From assembly GCA_030248215.1 (NCBI GenBank), contig JASANG010002616.1:1-64000 (forward strand): DNA of 64,000 nucleotides, in the 5' to 3' direction. Positions 55,291 through 64,000 of the stretch are shown piece by piece (the first letter of the stretch is position 1; the number at the start of each line of letters is the position of its first letter). The notes beneath the pieces were generated by a model. The model did not search any database, was not told the DNA's origin, and was given only the letters and a program-made list of their open reading frames with translations. This stretch comes from Enoplolaimus lenunculus (Eukaryota; Nematoda; Enoplea; Enoplida; Thoracostomopsidae). The translations under genes and the position numbers were made by a program.

Positions 55291-55620
55291 CGATGCCCTT
55301 ACGATGTACTGATACTCTCGCAACTAATCGAAATACGGGGTGAATGCGCTTCACTTAATTTTCTGTAAATGTTACATACTTTTGTATAAACTGTCTTGTT
55401 TTTACTTATTACTTGATTGTCATTTCGTATTATTTATTTTACTTTTTCACTTAAAAAATAATATTTAATTTATTAATGCGCTGCTATCTTTTTAAATACA
55501 TCTACAGTTGCGCAGTTGCGCTTAAGTTATGAACCAGTGTAAAACATAAGTGCCTGCCTACAGGGAGAGAAGAAAGTTGACAGATTTAGGGACTGGAAAT
55601 CTTAGGCTTAGGCTTCGGAT
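55291..55620. other. Intergenic, nothing recognised
   Basis: No gene recognised. Worn CTTAGGCTTAGGCTTCGG at 55,601-55,618 leads into the family D element. Confidence 0.4.
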
Positions 55621-55623
55621 TAC

Positions 55624-55841
55624 GCAATACAAAAAAGTGGTGAGTCAAATTGACTCTCTCCGAAATAGGCTTTTCCTGACTACACAAACTGAGTCAAAAT
55701 TCGATTCCGCCAGAGTCAAACGTGCGATTCAGTGAGTCAAATTTGACTCAGGTGGAGTGAGAATTTTGACTTGCAGTTTGTGTAGTCAGGAAAAGCCTAT
55801 TTCGGAGAGAATGTCAATTTGACTCACCATTTTTTGCAGTG
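55624..55841. mobile_element. Family D palindromic element inserted in telomere-like repeat
   Basis: AATACAAAAAAGTGGTGAG and CACCATTTTTTGCAGTG ends. TTAGGC-type sequence lies directly on both sides (CTTAGGCTTAGGCTTCGG before, GTTTAGGCTTAGCAGTAGG after). Confidence 0.88.
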
Positions 55842-56160
55842 TGTTTAGGCTTAGCAGTAGGTGAGGCCTAAGTATAGGCATAGGTTTTCAGGCTCTGGTT
55901 TACGCTTAGTAGACAGGTTTCTATTGTTTATGCCGATGCTGGTTTCAGGGGCGTACAGTTTTCCGGAGCGATACCAATAGGGCAGGAGTGCAACATTTGA
56001 TACTCCTGTTGGTGCATTATGCAAAGTTTATTAATATTTGTTATTGTTATTTGCGGTTTGTCTATCAGGGTTGCTTAAAATGCCGACATCTGAGGGGCGG
56101 CAACACCCCCTCTAATCCTGTTTAAGGTCTTTTCAAGTGTGGAGAGTGTAGGACCGGGCC
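55842..56160. other. Intergenic with worn TTAGGC units at its left edge
   Basis: GTTTAGGCTTAGCAGTAGG and TAGGCATAGGTTTTCAGGC at 55,842-55,920. Nothing recognised beyond. Confidence 0.4.
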
Positions 56161-56164
56161 CTAG

Positions 56165-56320
56165 CCAACGGAGGGCAGTGGGGGCGGGGGGGCTCTGCCC
56201 CCCGAACAAGTTTGACCCCCCTAGAAAATTTTCAACCTTGCTTGTAACTCATTGAAAACCCTTGAATGCCCCTTCTGAAAAATGTTTAGTCCCCCCTCGC
56301 GAGCTGGCTACAGGCCTGGT
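56165..56320 (-). mobile_element. Family H G-rich repeat
   Basis: GGGGGCGGGGGGGCTCTGCC, TTTTCAACCTTGCTTGTAAC, CATTGAAAACCCTTGAATGC and GCGAGCTGGCTACAGGCC. It has the longest G/C runs of the family. Confidence 0.75.
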
Positions 56321-56735
56321 GCAGGAGCAACAAAAAATATCGTTGTCCCATTTTCTTAAACTGAAATGAACTACGCTCCTAATCGCTCACTGTACAACCA
56401 GTGGTTTTTGCCTCCTGCTATCATTGACGGACCGAAACTGACTTCCGGTTGTGGACTCAGTTCAGTTTCACCGGACGTTCTGGCAGTTTTGACGAGTCGA
56501 GTTTTCCTATTTTGGTATTTGATAAATCATCTGTTGTTTGAGCAGGGTTTGCATGCATTAACTTAAACAAAATTTGCAAACATTTTAGTTGCACAGTTGT
56601 TAAAAAAGCGTACAAAACGTTTGTCAACACCACATATATCGTATATAGATTATTGTTAAAATTTAGCAAATTCAACACTAATATTTCATCTGCATAATCG
56701 TAGGCCGAGTTTCCGGCAAAACTTGACCGCTTTCA

Positions 56736-56978
56736 GGGCTTATGTATAGAACAGGGCCGGATCGTTTTCCGGCGAAGCTGTAATAGTCAATTTAACCTTT
56801 AGAAAAAGTTTGTTTACTTTTAGGCTTTAGGCTTAGGCTTAGAAATAAGCTCATCGTTACGTTTAGGCTTAGGCTTAGGCTTAGGCTCATCATTCCACAT
56901 AGGCTTAGGCTATTAAAAGGTTTAGGCTTAGGAATATGCTTATACTATACTGTTCCGGCCTTGTTCTATATATAGACC
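56736..56978 (-). mobile_element. Family A telomere-repeat element, subtype I
   Basis: TTATGTATAGAACAGGGCCG and GGCCTTGTTCTATATATAGA ends. TTAGGCTTAGGCTTAGGCTT occurs inside. Confidence 0.88.
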
Positions 56979-57002
56979 GCTTTCAGCGCTGCCCCTAGTA
57001 GT

Positions 57003-57379
57003 CAGAGTGCAACCGGAGGTGAAAAATACCGGAGCCGGAGGTCAACGACACTTGCCGGAGCCGGAGGTCAACGACACTTGCCGGAGCCGGAGGTGAGGCG
57101 AAATTATGTAGTAAAAATGATGGTTAATTAGTGCATTTTAGCCAATATCTACAATATGTTGTTGTTTGTTTTTTACGTTAGTTTTCTGAGGAATTTCGGA
57201 AATTGTTTTCTGAAAATTGTGACAAAAGTAAAGCGAAACACACTAAACAGCTAAATTTTGCTAAATGCTGCAAAAATTTTACCTACTACCGAAATCGCCG
57301 GGAACCTCCGGCAAAACTCTATTGGAGCCGGAAGCCGATTTTGAGCCGCAGACGGATGCAGACTTCCGGTTGTACCCTG
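57003..57379 (+). mobile_element. Family E (hAT-type) element upstream of the receptor gene
   Basis: CAGAGTGCAACCGGAGGTG and CCGGTTGTACCCTG ends. Flanks CTAGTAGT and CTAGTAGC match at 7 of 8 bases. It ends 181 bases before the receptor start codon, so it may sit in or near the promoter. Confidence 0.9.
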
Positions 57380-57560
57380 CTAGTAGCTTTGTTGCACCCT
57401 TGCCTTATTGAACTTAAATTTCATACATTCTCATACTTAACATTTCAGATCAAATAAAAGCATTATTTACATCCAAAATAGATTTTAAATTTCATATCAG
57501 AATCAAATTTCGCATTAATATTAGCAAACAAAAAAATAAAAAAATTAAAAATAAAAAAAA
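57380..57560 (+). promoter_or_regulatory. Short upstream region and A-rich leader of the receptor gene
   Basis: Only 181 bases separate the family E element from the start codon. The last 30 bases are nearly all A and T. No certain TATA box or trans-splice site can be assigned. Confidence 0.4.
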
Positions 57561-58565
57561 ATGTCGCTAAACTTAACTCGAAATACAACATTCAACGTGG
57601 ACGCGAGCGTTTTCCAGCTTTCCGCCGACAATCCATCTGCATACAACGTGACACATATTGCAAACGATAACCGCATTCAAATCGCCTATTACGTTGTCGG
57701 CTTTTTTGAACTTGCATTTGCAATTATCGGTCCACCGTTACAAATTGCCGTATTATACTTAGGCGTTGTAATGTATCGTAAGACAGGACTGCAGTCGCAA
57801 TTAATGGTAATTAGCATGTCGTGCGGTGATTTTATCGTTTCTGCGATCCATTCGCCGTTGATGTTCGGGTTTTTTCGTCTTCAGCTAATTTATTCGTACT
57901 GGACTTGTCTGACAATGTATTTAGCAACCTATATCGGTTGTATTGCATCAAGCTTATCATTATTAGCGTTAAATATTGATAAATTCATATATTTATCACG
58001 TCCTCTGCACTATAATATGATTGTAAGTGTGAAAAAAATTATAATTTCACTCGCGTTGTGTTGGATCATTGCCATCGGCTGGACGATGATAATCATTTTT
58101 AGTCCTGCAACCGATTTTCGAGCGACCGATGGTGAATGTGGCGTCCAGCCGGCGAATTTGATTGTTTACATTTCGTTTTTGGTTATTTTTCTCGTTTTAC
58201 CGTCAATGCTTTCGTTTGCGATCAGTGTTTATATTCGATTTTTGATTCAACGAGCACGTAACGCAAACAAACAGTTACAAAACGAAGTTCAATTGTTGCA
58301 TTCACAGCAAACTATAAAACGAGAACAACAAACAGAAACACAACAACGACAAAAAGAAGAAAAACAACAACAACAACAACAACAAAAGCAACAAAAACAA
58401 CAACCGAAATACAAACAACAACAACAACAACATCAACCATTTGAAACAACTCAACGCTTTGAACAAGTCGCTGTCACTTTGGCGACTCCAAGTGAAGACA
58501 GTTTAAGTGACAATACTGAAGAGAGCAACAACATCAACAAAAACAACAACAACAACAACAACAAC

Positions 58566-58598
<33 letters not shown>

Positions 58599-59255
58599 CA
58601 TCACCTGACCGGATACGCAACGGCTTCCGGTTCACGAGCGACCCTCGGTGGTTCGGGCACTACATCCGGTAACATTTCACCGACACCTGACCAGCATACA
58701 AGCGATCATTCAAAACGACACCCACGCCGTAGTACAATACTCACAGTTGCATCGTACTTCAATCGGCACTTAACCGGAACCGTAGGCACACATTCTCCCG
58801 GAAATCGATCTTTGTCTTATTCAAGGTCAACATTTTCCGGAACCGGAAATTTTCGAACACATATTGTTTCTAGTCTTCGCTCAGTCGCGTTAGTGTTCAG
58901 TTGTACTATATGGACTTGTATCACAGTTCTGCCGTACCGATTTGGATATATTTTGCATCAAACCGGAATACCGTCACAACCTACAATTGCTAGCGTTATT
59001 GGCCTGTTAACTTCGTTTATTCTACTGTCTCTGAATCCTGTTGGAAACCCGATTGTCATCATTATGACGCAAAGAACTTACGTCAACTATTTACGGCAAC
59101 AGTGTTGCGGTAGATACCGCAGAAGATATGGCTATCAACGACAAGAACAACAACAACAACAACAACAAATACAATCGTTTCATGCTCCTGGTGGAAATTT
59201 TACAACCACGTCACTGTCATACGGACACAGCTACAACGCGATAAATGGAGTGTAA
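57561..59255 (+). CDS. Rhodopsin-like (class A) G-protein-coupled receptor, orphan, intronless
   Basis: A single 564-codon exon. The N-terminus is extracellular with N-glycosylation sites (NLT, NTT, NVT) and no signal peptide. Seven hydrophobic segments lie at about 40-70, 78-105, 113-145, 158-182, 198-230, 436-466 and 476-506. Family marks: Asp in SMSCGDF (helix 2), Cys in YWTC (helix 3) and in DGECGV (loop 2) for the disulphide, Trp in helix 4, Pro in helix 5, and WTCITVLP in helix 6. Variants: DRY is DKF (NIDKFIYLSRPLHY) and NPxxY is NPVGNPI. Loop 3 is very long, about 200 residues, with Gln- and Asn-runs; the C-tail also has a Gln-run. This looks like an amine/peptide-type receptor, but I cannot assign a ligand. 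It stands alone, without an operon. The ATG follows an A-rich leader, and AATAAA sits 26 bases past the stop. Confidence 0.93.
58360..58440 (+). repeat. CAA-rich microsatellite coding for Gln-runs in receptor loop 3
   Basis: Interrupted CAA repeats (with AAA and GAA) are read in the Gln frame inside the third intracellular loop of the receptor. Length polymorphism is likely. Confidence 0.9.
58539..58597 (+). repeat. AAC then AAT microsatellite coding for an Asn-run in receptor loop 3
   Basis: A run of AAC followed by AAT codons encodes about 20 consecutive Asn. The switch from AAC to AAT within one run suggests two separate expansion events. Confidence 0.9.
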
Positions 59256-59280
59256 ATTTTGGATCTTTTTGATTGGAAAA

Positions 59281-59286
59281 AATAAA
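59281..59286 (+). terminator. Polyadenylation signal AATAAA of the receptor gene
   Basis: AATAAA lies 26 bases after the TAA stop of the receptor, which implies a very short 3' UTR. The family C element that begins at 59,363 lies just beyond. Confidence 0.75.
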
Positions 59287-59362
59287 CTGAAACCGTGTCT
59301 AAAAACTACTGTCCAAACACTTCGGGGGGTTGGCTTTTCGAACGTTCCTAGCTACGTCCATT

Positions 59363-59619
59363 CACTGCTAATTCCGATATGTTGATTAATCAACTCACAG
59401 AAAGAATTAGTTATTTCTGGTTATATCTGAATCTATAACAGTAAACATTAACTCAATATGAACTTTACTCATATAATTTTGGGTTATTTGTTTAATAAAC
59501 TCAGAATGAGTTAAATCAATTCAGAACTCTGAGTTCTGAAAGACCTAATCAAGAGCCCAGATCGCTGAGTGGATTCAACTCATTCTGAGTTAAAATCAAC
59601 TCACTGAAATTTTTAGTGT
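59363..59619 (+). mobile_element. Family C element just after the receptor gene
   Basis: CACTGCTAATTCCGATATG and CACTGAAATTTTTAGTG ends, about 110 bases past the receptor stop. It is the last family C copy in the window. Confidence 0.85.
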
Positions 59620-59719
59620 TGAGTTCAATACAAACATGGGTCAAGCACTGGCGAATCCAGAAAATTTTGACGGCGGGCAGCGATAGAATCCAACCGTAAT
59701 TTTAGTACCAATCTTAATA

Positions 59720-60040
59720 AAGGTGAAAAATACCAGAGCCGGAGGTCAACGTAACTTGCCGGAGCCGAAGACGGTGGTGAGACAAATTTTGTAAAAATGA
59801 TGGTTAATTAGGTAATTCTAGCCAATATCTGCAATATGTTAAGTTGTTGGGTATATACTATAATTCTCTGGAAAATTTTGGAAATTCCTTCTTGAAAATT
59901 GTGACAAAGCTAAAACGAAACGCGCTAAACAGATAAATTTTGCAGATTTTTACTACCGAATTTGACGGAACCTCCGGCAAAAATTCTGCCGGAGCCGGAG
60001 TCCGATTTTCTGCCGGAACCGGACATCCGGTTGTACCCTG
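59720..60040 (+). mobile_element. Family E (hAT-type) element, left end lost
   Basis: GGTGAAAAATACCAGAGCCG near the left and CATCCGGTTGTACCCTG at the right. The interior is collinear with 57,020-57,379. Confidence 0.8.
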
Positions 60041-60161
60041 GTCGGTAGGATTCGTGTCAAAGATAAAATGCTTTATTTTAACGCTTCCAACATCTATTTG
60101 TATTATGTCAAGAAACTCTAAAAGTAATTGCGGCTGCACCACAACGTTATTATATTATACG

Positions 60162-60782
60162 GAGTTCACGTTATAACCGGGGAAGCTTGGGACACGTTTT
60201 GCCCCTAGACTATTGGGTTTCGTCTGCATACAGGCCCTATATCGCATTCAAAAATTCGTATTTGTCTGCTATTAACATGTGTGGGTCACCATTTGTTCTT
60301 CAATATCATACGATATACAAGGTATTGTGTGTATAAATATCATACGATATACTTTCAAATGTCTGCATACTTGAGGAAACATACTCCAATTGTCTTTTTG
60401 AACATCATATGATACTACAATTTGTAATTCGAATTCTGAAGCTGTGGTTTTAAGCGATTTTTTGTCGGAAACGATTTGCAGGCGTGTTTTTGGTATTTAA
60501 AACACATTAGTGCCGCTGCCGTCCAACTTTTCATTCATTTATTAGTACCCAAAGGTTACACTGTCCCGCTGAATATCATGATATTCGTTGAAACTTTGAA
60601 ATATCATGATATTCGCATAAATGTCCCACAGTATTAACGTGACATACCGTCCCTTGTACACATCGATCATTTGACAGCGTTTGTTTGTAAGCTGTCATGA
60701 CATTCGACCTGATATAAGCGCGACGTCGAATCAACATGGGACAAACCGTGTCCAGCCTGCCCCGGTTATAAAACGTGAACCC
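60162..60782. mobile_element. Family L inverted-repeat element of about 620 bases
   Basis: GTTCACGTTATAACCGGGG near the left pairs with CCCCGGTTATAAAACGTGAA at the right, extended by GGGACACG and CGTGTCC. The interior carries ATATCATACGATAT-type palindromes at 60,305-60,350 and GAATATCATGATATTC at 60,570-60,615. No ORF of note. Only copy in the window. Confidence 0.75.
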
Positions 60783-60981
60783 CACAACAACGCCTTTTAG
60801 CGTTTATCAGAACACTATTTTGGCATCAATATAAACATTTTTTAAAAGCGGAAAACTTTGCACTTTTTAACATTTCTTAACCTCGCCCCATTAAAGCAGA
60901 CGCAACACAGCAATTAATTTACTGAAAGAAACACCTTAAACATATTTCAACAAATCACAGCATTACATGTTTCCTATTGGT

Positions 60982-61306
60982 CAGGGCACCACCCGAGGTC
61001 TGCTGCTGGCTACGACAGAAAACCGCCATAGAGCTCCGGTAGCATTTCTGCGGTACATGCAGTCCGGCAATTTCGGTGGCGAAATTTTGCATAGTTTTAC
61101 AAAATTGATTTGTTTTGAGCGTTTGGTTTTAACTTTTGGTACAACTTTGATGAAAAAATTGGCGAAATTTCGTAAAAAAATAAGTGCAAAACCAAAAGAT
61201 TTAACAACACCTGCAGATATTTGCTAAAACTAGCAAATTAAACACTTTAATTGGCAAATTCTGTTAACGTCCGGTTCCGGTATTATTTATCTCCGGTTGC
61301 ACCCTG
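60982..61306 (+). mobile_element. Family E (hAT-type) element
   Basis: CAGGGCACCACCCGAGGTC and CTCCGGTTGCACCCTG ends. The flanks CTATTGGT and CTATATCT are only partly alike, so it is an older insertion. Confidence 0.8.
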
Positions 61307-61424
61307 CTATATCTGTATATAATCACAGTAATCTATCAAAACCTCGCCTGACAGTAACCAAACTCCAAAACTGCCAAATTCAAACAAAACCCAAGTGTAC
61401 AAAGCATTGCCCATTAAGGACCAA

Positions 61425-61485
61425 TGTTACTTTAATACCGTATCTGTAGATTAAGCATATTCCAAAGACTAACCCTCAGCAGTGA
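61425..61485 (+). mobile_element. Family B fragment
   Basis: GGACCAATGTTACTTTAATA, then GATTAAGCATATTCCAAAG, as the left end of the element at 852. Confidence 0.55.
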
Positions 61486-61886
61486 AACCAATGTAAAAAC
61501 TATTAAAGTCGAAGCTAAAAATAGCAAAAGAACATTTTCACCCAAACTCAACGTTACAAATAGTCAACATTGCACATATACGTACTTTGGGCAAGTTCAT
61601 ATCAAACAAGTAAAGCACTTGAGTCATACAGTATCATCTATAATTCGAGACCCCTCAAAACATTTAGTTGCGAATGTCTCGTGGTGGCACGTCCCCACTG
61701 GTCTGTAAGTTTCCAATCACCAAAATTCAAATTTTTCAACTTGTAGCCAACTTCGACTATTTATCAAGTTTATAACGGCGTTATTTTTAAAATATGCACC
61801 TTCCACAGACATTAGTTTAAAACACATTTTGCTAACTTTTATACGCTTCAAATATTTGAAAATTCGCTAAATTTCACAGTTTCACT
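61486..61886. other. Intergenic, nothing recognised
   Basis: No gene or repeat boundary recognised. Confidence 0.4.
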
Positions 61887-62064
61887 GGCCAATGTACGAA
61901 ACACAACCGGAACAGTAATATAAACATATGCCTAAGCCTAAACCTAAGCGTAAGCATGAGTCTATACCTAAGCCGAAGCCTAAGCAAAAAATTAACCTAA
62001 AACTTAAGCTTACTCTATCACAGTCCCGCCGGAAAACGTTTCGACCCTGTTCTTTACATGGGCC
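61887..62064 (+). mobile_element. Family A telomere-repeat element
   Basis: GGCCAATGTACGAAACACAA and CCCTGTTCTTTACATGGGCC ends, with CCTAAGCCTAAACCTAAGCG inside. Confidence 0.87.
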
Positions 62065-62455
62065 GTTTCACTGCAAAAAACCTAATTTTAAGGTTATTAC
62101 AATAATAACTGCCGACAATAATATACGTTTGTCGATCAGGCACTGGTCAGTGTTAACTTACCCAAAACTATGGAATGTATCTGAATAGTTTAAACATATT
62201 AAACCGACGAAAATAAATACATAAACAACAAAATATAAGTATACAAAGCTAAATATGTGTACATCCAAATAATACACAGAATTCGCCAAATTTTCCCTAA
62301 ATATATAGATCCAAAAATAACAGTCCTTCTATTTTTCATGTCATTTCAATCCAGGAACATCGAAAATTAAAACATCATTCACCATTGACGGTTGAAATGA
62401 GACAAAATGTGATAACAAATGCTGATGATAGTTTACTTTCATCTCGGAAATATAC
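62065..62455. other. Intergenic, nothing recognised
   Basis: No gene or repeat boundary recognised. Confidence 0.4.
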
Positions 62456-62462
62456 ATAATAC

Positions 62463-62804
62463 CAAGAGTGAATGATCACTCTTTATAACAAGAGTGTGCA
62501 ACTGGGTACATTCTGTGTATTAAAGAATGTACCCGGCACGCGTTGCATTTTTGTTCGACCGTCCCCCCTCAATCAGGGGGGGTGTTTAAGCAAGAGATTA
62601 ACAGTATGCTTCAGTACACCTACTTCCCCTTAAACAAGGGGGGTACAATTTGCTCCTAGCATTACTACGATATAAAACTGCATACGGAGCCCCGCTAAAC
62701 AAGGTGGGTAGGCCAAAAACACAACGCGTGCCGGGTACATTCTTTAATACACAGAATGTACCCAGTTGCACACTCTTCTTATAAAGAGTGATCATCCACT
62801 CTTG
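62463..62804. mobile_element. Long inverted-repeat element with 7-base target duplication
   Basis: Arms of about 83 bases (CAAGAGTGAATGATCACTCT at the left, AGAGTGATCATCCACTCTTG at the right) differ at only a few positions. ATAATAC occurs exactly on both sides (62,456-62,462 and 62,805-62,811). The centre of about 175 bases has C/G runs and no ORF of note. Confidence 0.92.
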
Positions 62805-62811
62805 ATAATAC

Positions 62812-62853
62812 CAATGCTTATACTACTGTTACGGACCTGTTCTATACATTGGC
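62812..62853 (-). mobile_element. Family A end fragment
   Basis: GCTTATACTACTGTTACGGA, then CCTGTTCTATACATTGGCC. The rest of this copy is missing; the long inverted-repeat element lies immediately beside it. Confidence 0.7.
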
Positions 62854-63016
62854 CAGTATTTCGAATAATTCCCAACTCGTGCAACGAATCAGTTTCTGGG
62901 GAGCGGGGAATTTTACAAAATGTCATTTTAAAACAAAACAGCATCAACTTAAAACAGACGTCATTATCAAAAATTAAACCTGCTATTTTTTTAAATCTTG
63001 CCCTACACCCATTTCG

Positions 63017-63224
63017 GAACATGTATACAACAGGGCCGGAACAGTAGTATAAGCGTATTCCTAAGCCTAGGCCTAAGCATAATCCTAAGCCTAAGCCTAA
63101 TCCTAAGCCTAAGCGTATGAATGAGCCTAGTCCTAAACCTAAGCAAAAAAATTAGTCTAAAGCTTAAACTGACTCTATTTATACCCCCTCCGGAAAACGA
63201 TCTGGCCCTGTTCTATACATGGCC
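63017..63224 (+). mobile_element. Family A telomere-repeat element, subtype I
   Basis: GAACATGTATACAACAGGGC and GGCCCTGTTCTATACATGG ends, with two CCTAAG blocks and a GCGTATGAATGAGCCTAG spacer. Confidence 0.88.
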
Positions 63225-63390
63225 CCCTGTTTCAGTTAAATTTAGTTCATGCTAAAACTATTATATACACACTTATGCATTAACATTCATCCGTGTCCCA
63301 CTTCGCCCAACGTGACGCTTGCTCTATTCTCGTTATTACAACACACTGCAGCCAGTGTATCAGGAAACACATATTTGTCCTACAAACTAC

Positions 63391-63494
63391 GGCTCATGCA
63401 AAGATCACGGGCGGAACGTTTTTCTGTGGGACTAAAACGAGGAGCAAGCTTAAGCTTTAGACTAATTTTTTGCATGACTTAGGCTTAGGAATAT
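63391..63494 (-). mobile_element. Family A element, right part lost
   Basis: GGCTCATGCAAAGATCACGG, TTTTTCTGTGGGACTAAAAC, then CTTAGGCTTAGGAATATG, where it stops without its second terminus. Confidence 0.75.
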
Positions 63495-64000
63495 GACAGG
63501 AAACGATCATATTAACCGGCTTATTGCGATGCCAGAATATCGGCCCATATCTACGACCAGCGGCCTTTCCTATCACAAGAGCGCTACAGCAACCAATTCT
63601 GTGTCCCATAAACTTTTATCTCGCTACCAGAGTTGGAAGTGGGCATGGATTTTTTTCACCCGACTCGCGCTTTACCCACGCCAAAATGAATTTCTTACCC
63701 ACGAGTATACCTGCGCTAAAAAGCTCTACCCGCGACCCACCTGTTACCCGCGACTGAAGTTAAACCAGAATTTTAAAGATTGCTGGTGATTTGCAATTTA
63801 ATGAAGTTTTACGTTTATAGCTACAATGAATTTTACACATGAAAGTTTATATACTAGAAACAACAAAATTTGAAACCCAACTAAATGAATCACCGATATA
63901 ACATTGCACAGCATCTGACCAGAAGTAAAACAGACCATATCGCGTTGCGTAACATCTGGCGTCTTACTCGAAGTAGTTCACGTCGTCCCCTCATTAGCTG
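63495..64000. other. Intergenic, nothing recognised
   Basis: A 98-codon ORF at 63,493-63,789 has no domain I recognise and begins in repeat sequence. I do not call it a gene. Confidence 0.4.

Noticed and set aside
63493-63789. 98-codon ORF near the right edge
   Set aside because: Begins in family A sequence, shows no recognisable domain, and another frame is open across the same stretch.

Overview
The window is eukaryotic, almost certainly metazoan, AT-rich and crowded with repeats. It holds two convincing protein-coding genes. One is a 29-exon gene on the minus strand, about 21,747 down to 6,255, whose spliced product of about 1,256 residues aligns along its whole length with the cohesin subunit SA/STAG (stromalin, Scc3 family). 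The other is an intronless rhodopsin-like G-protein-coupled receptor on the plus strand, 57,561-59,255, with a short A-rich leader and an AATAAA signal 26 bases after the stop codon. The two genes show no functional link. The commonest simple-repeat unit is GCCTAA/TTAGGC, the telomere repeat of many nematodes. Together with the gene structures this suggests a nematode, perhaps an early-branching one, but another small-genome invertebrate is not excluded.

Layout: 1-6,030 is intergenic DNA with telomere-like inverted-repeat elements, a tRNA-derived SINE and a minisatellite. 6,030-21,750 is the STAG gene, with small introns (mostly 60-900 bases) that carry few mobile elements. 22,090-23,090 is a decayed LINE reverse-transcriptase remnant, followed by a tRNA-like repeat with a hAT-type element inserted in it. 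24,000-57,000 is gene-poor and made mostly of small non-autonomous DNA elements from about a dozen families, often nested, plus a 28-base minisatellite at 46,360-47,060. 57,000-59,300 is the receptor gene, with a hAT-type element directly upstream and another element directly downstream. 59,300-64,000 is again repeats, including two long inverted-repeat elements.

The most unusual content is a set of about 20 short elements, 140-700 bases long, here called family A/B. Their terminal inverted repeats enclose arrays of TTAGGC-type telomere repeat, so telomere sequence is being scattered as the cargo of small transposons. Families C (TGAGTTGA-rich), D (near-perfect palindromes with TGAGTCA sites), E (hAT-type, with intact 8-base target duplications), F, G, H, K and L account for most of the rest. 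No transposase, integrase, capsid or envelope gene, rRNA gene, intact tRNA gene or CRISPR array was recognised, and no LTR or retrovirus-like element was seen. All alignments to known families were made from memory and by eye.
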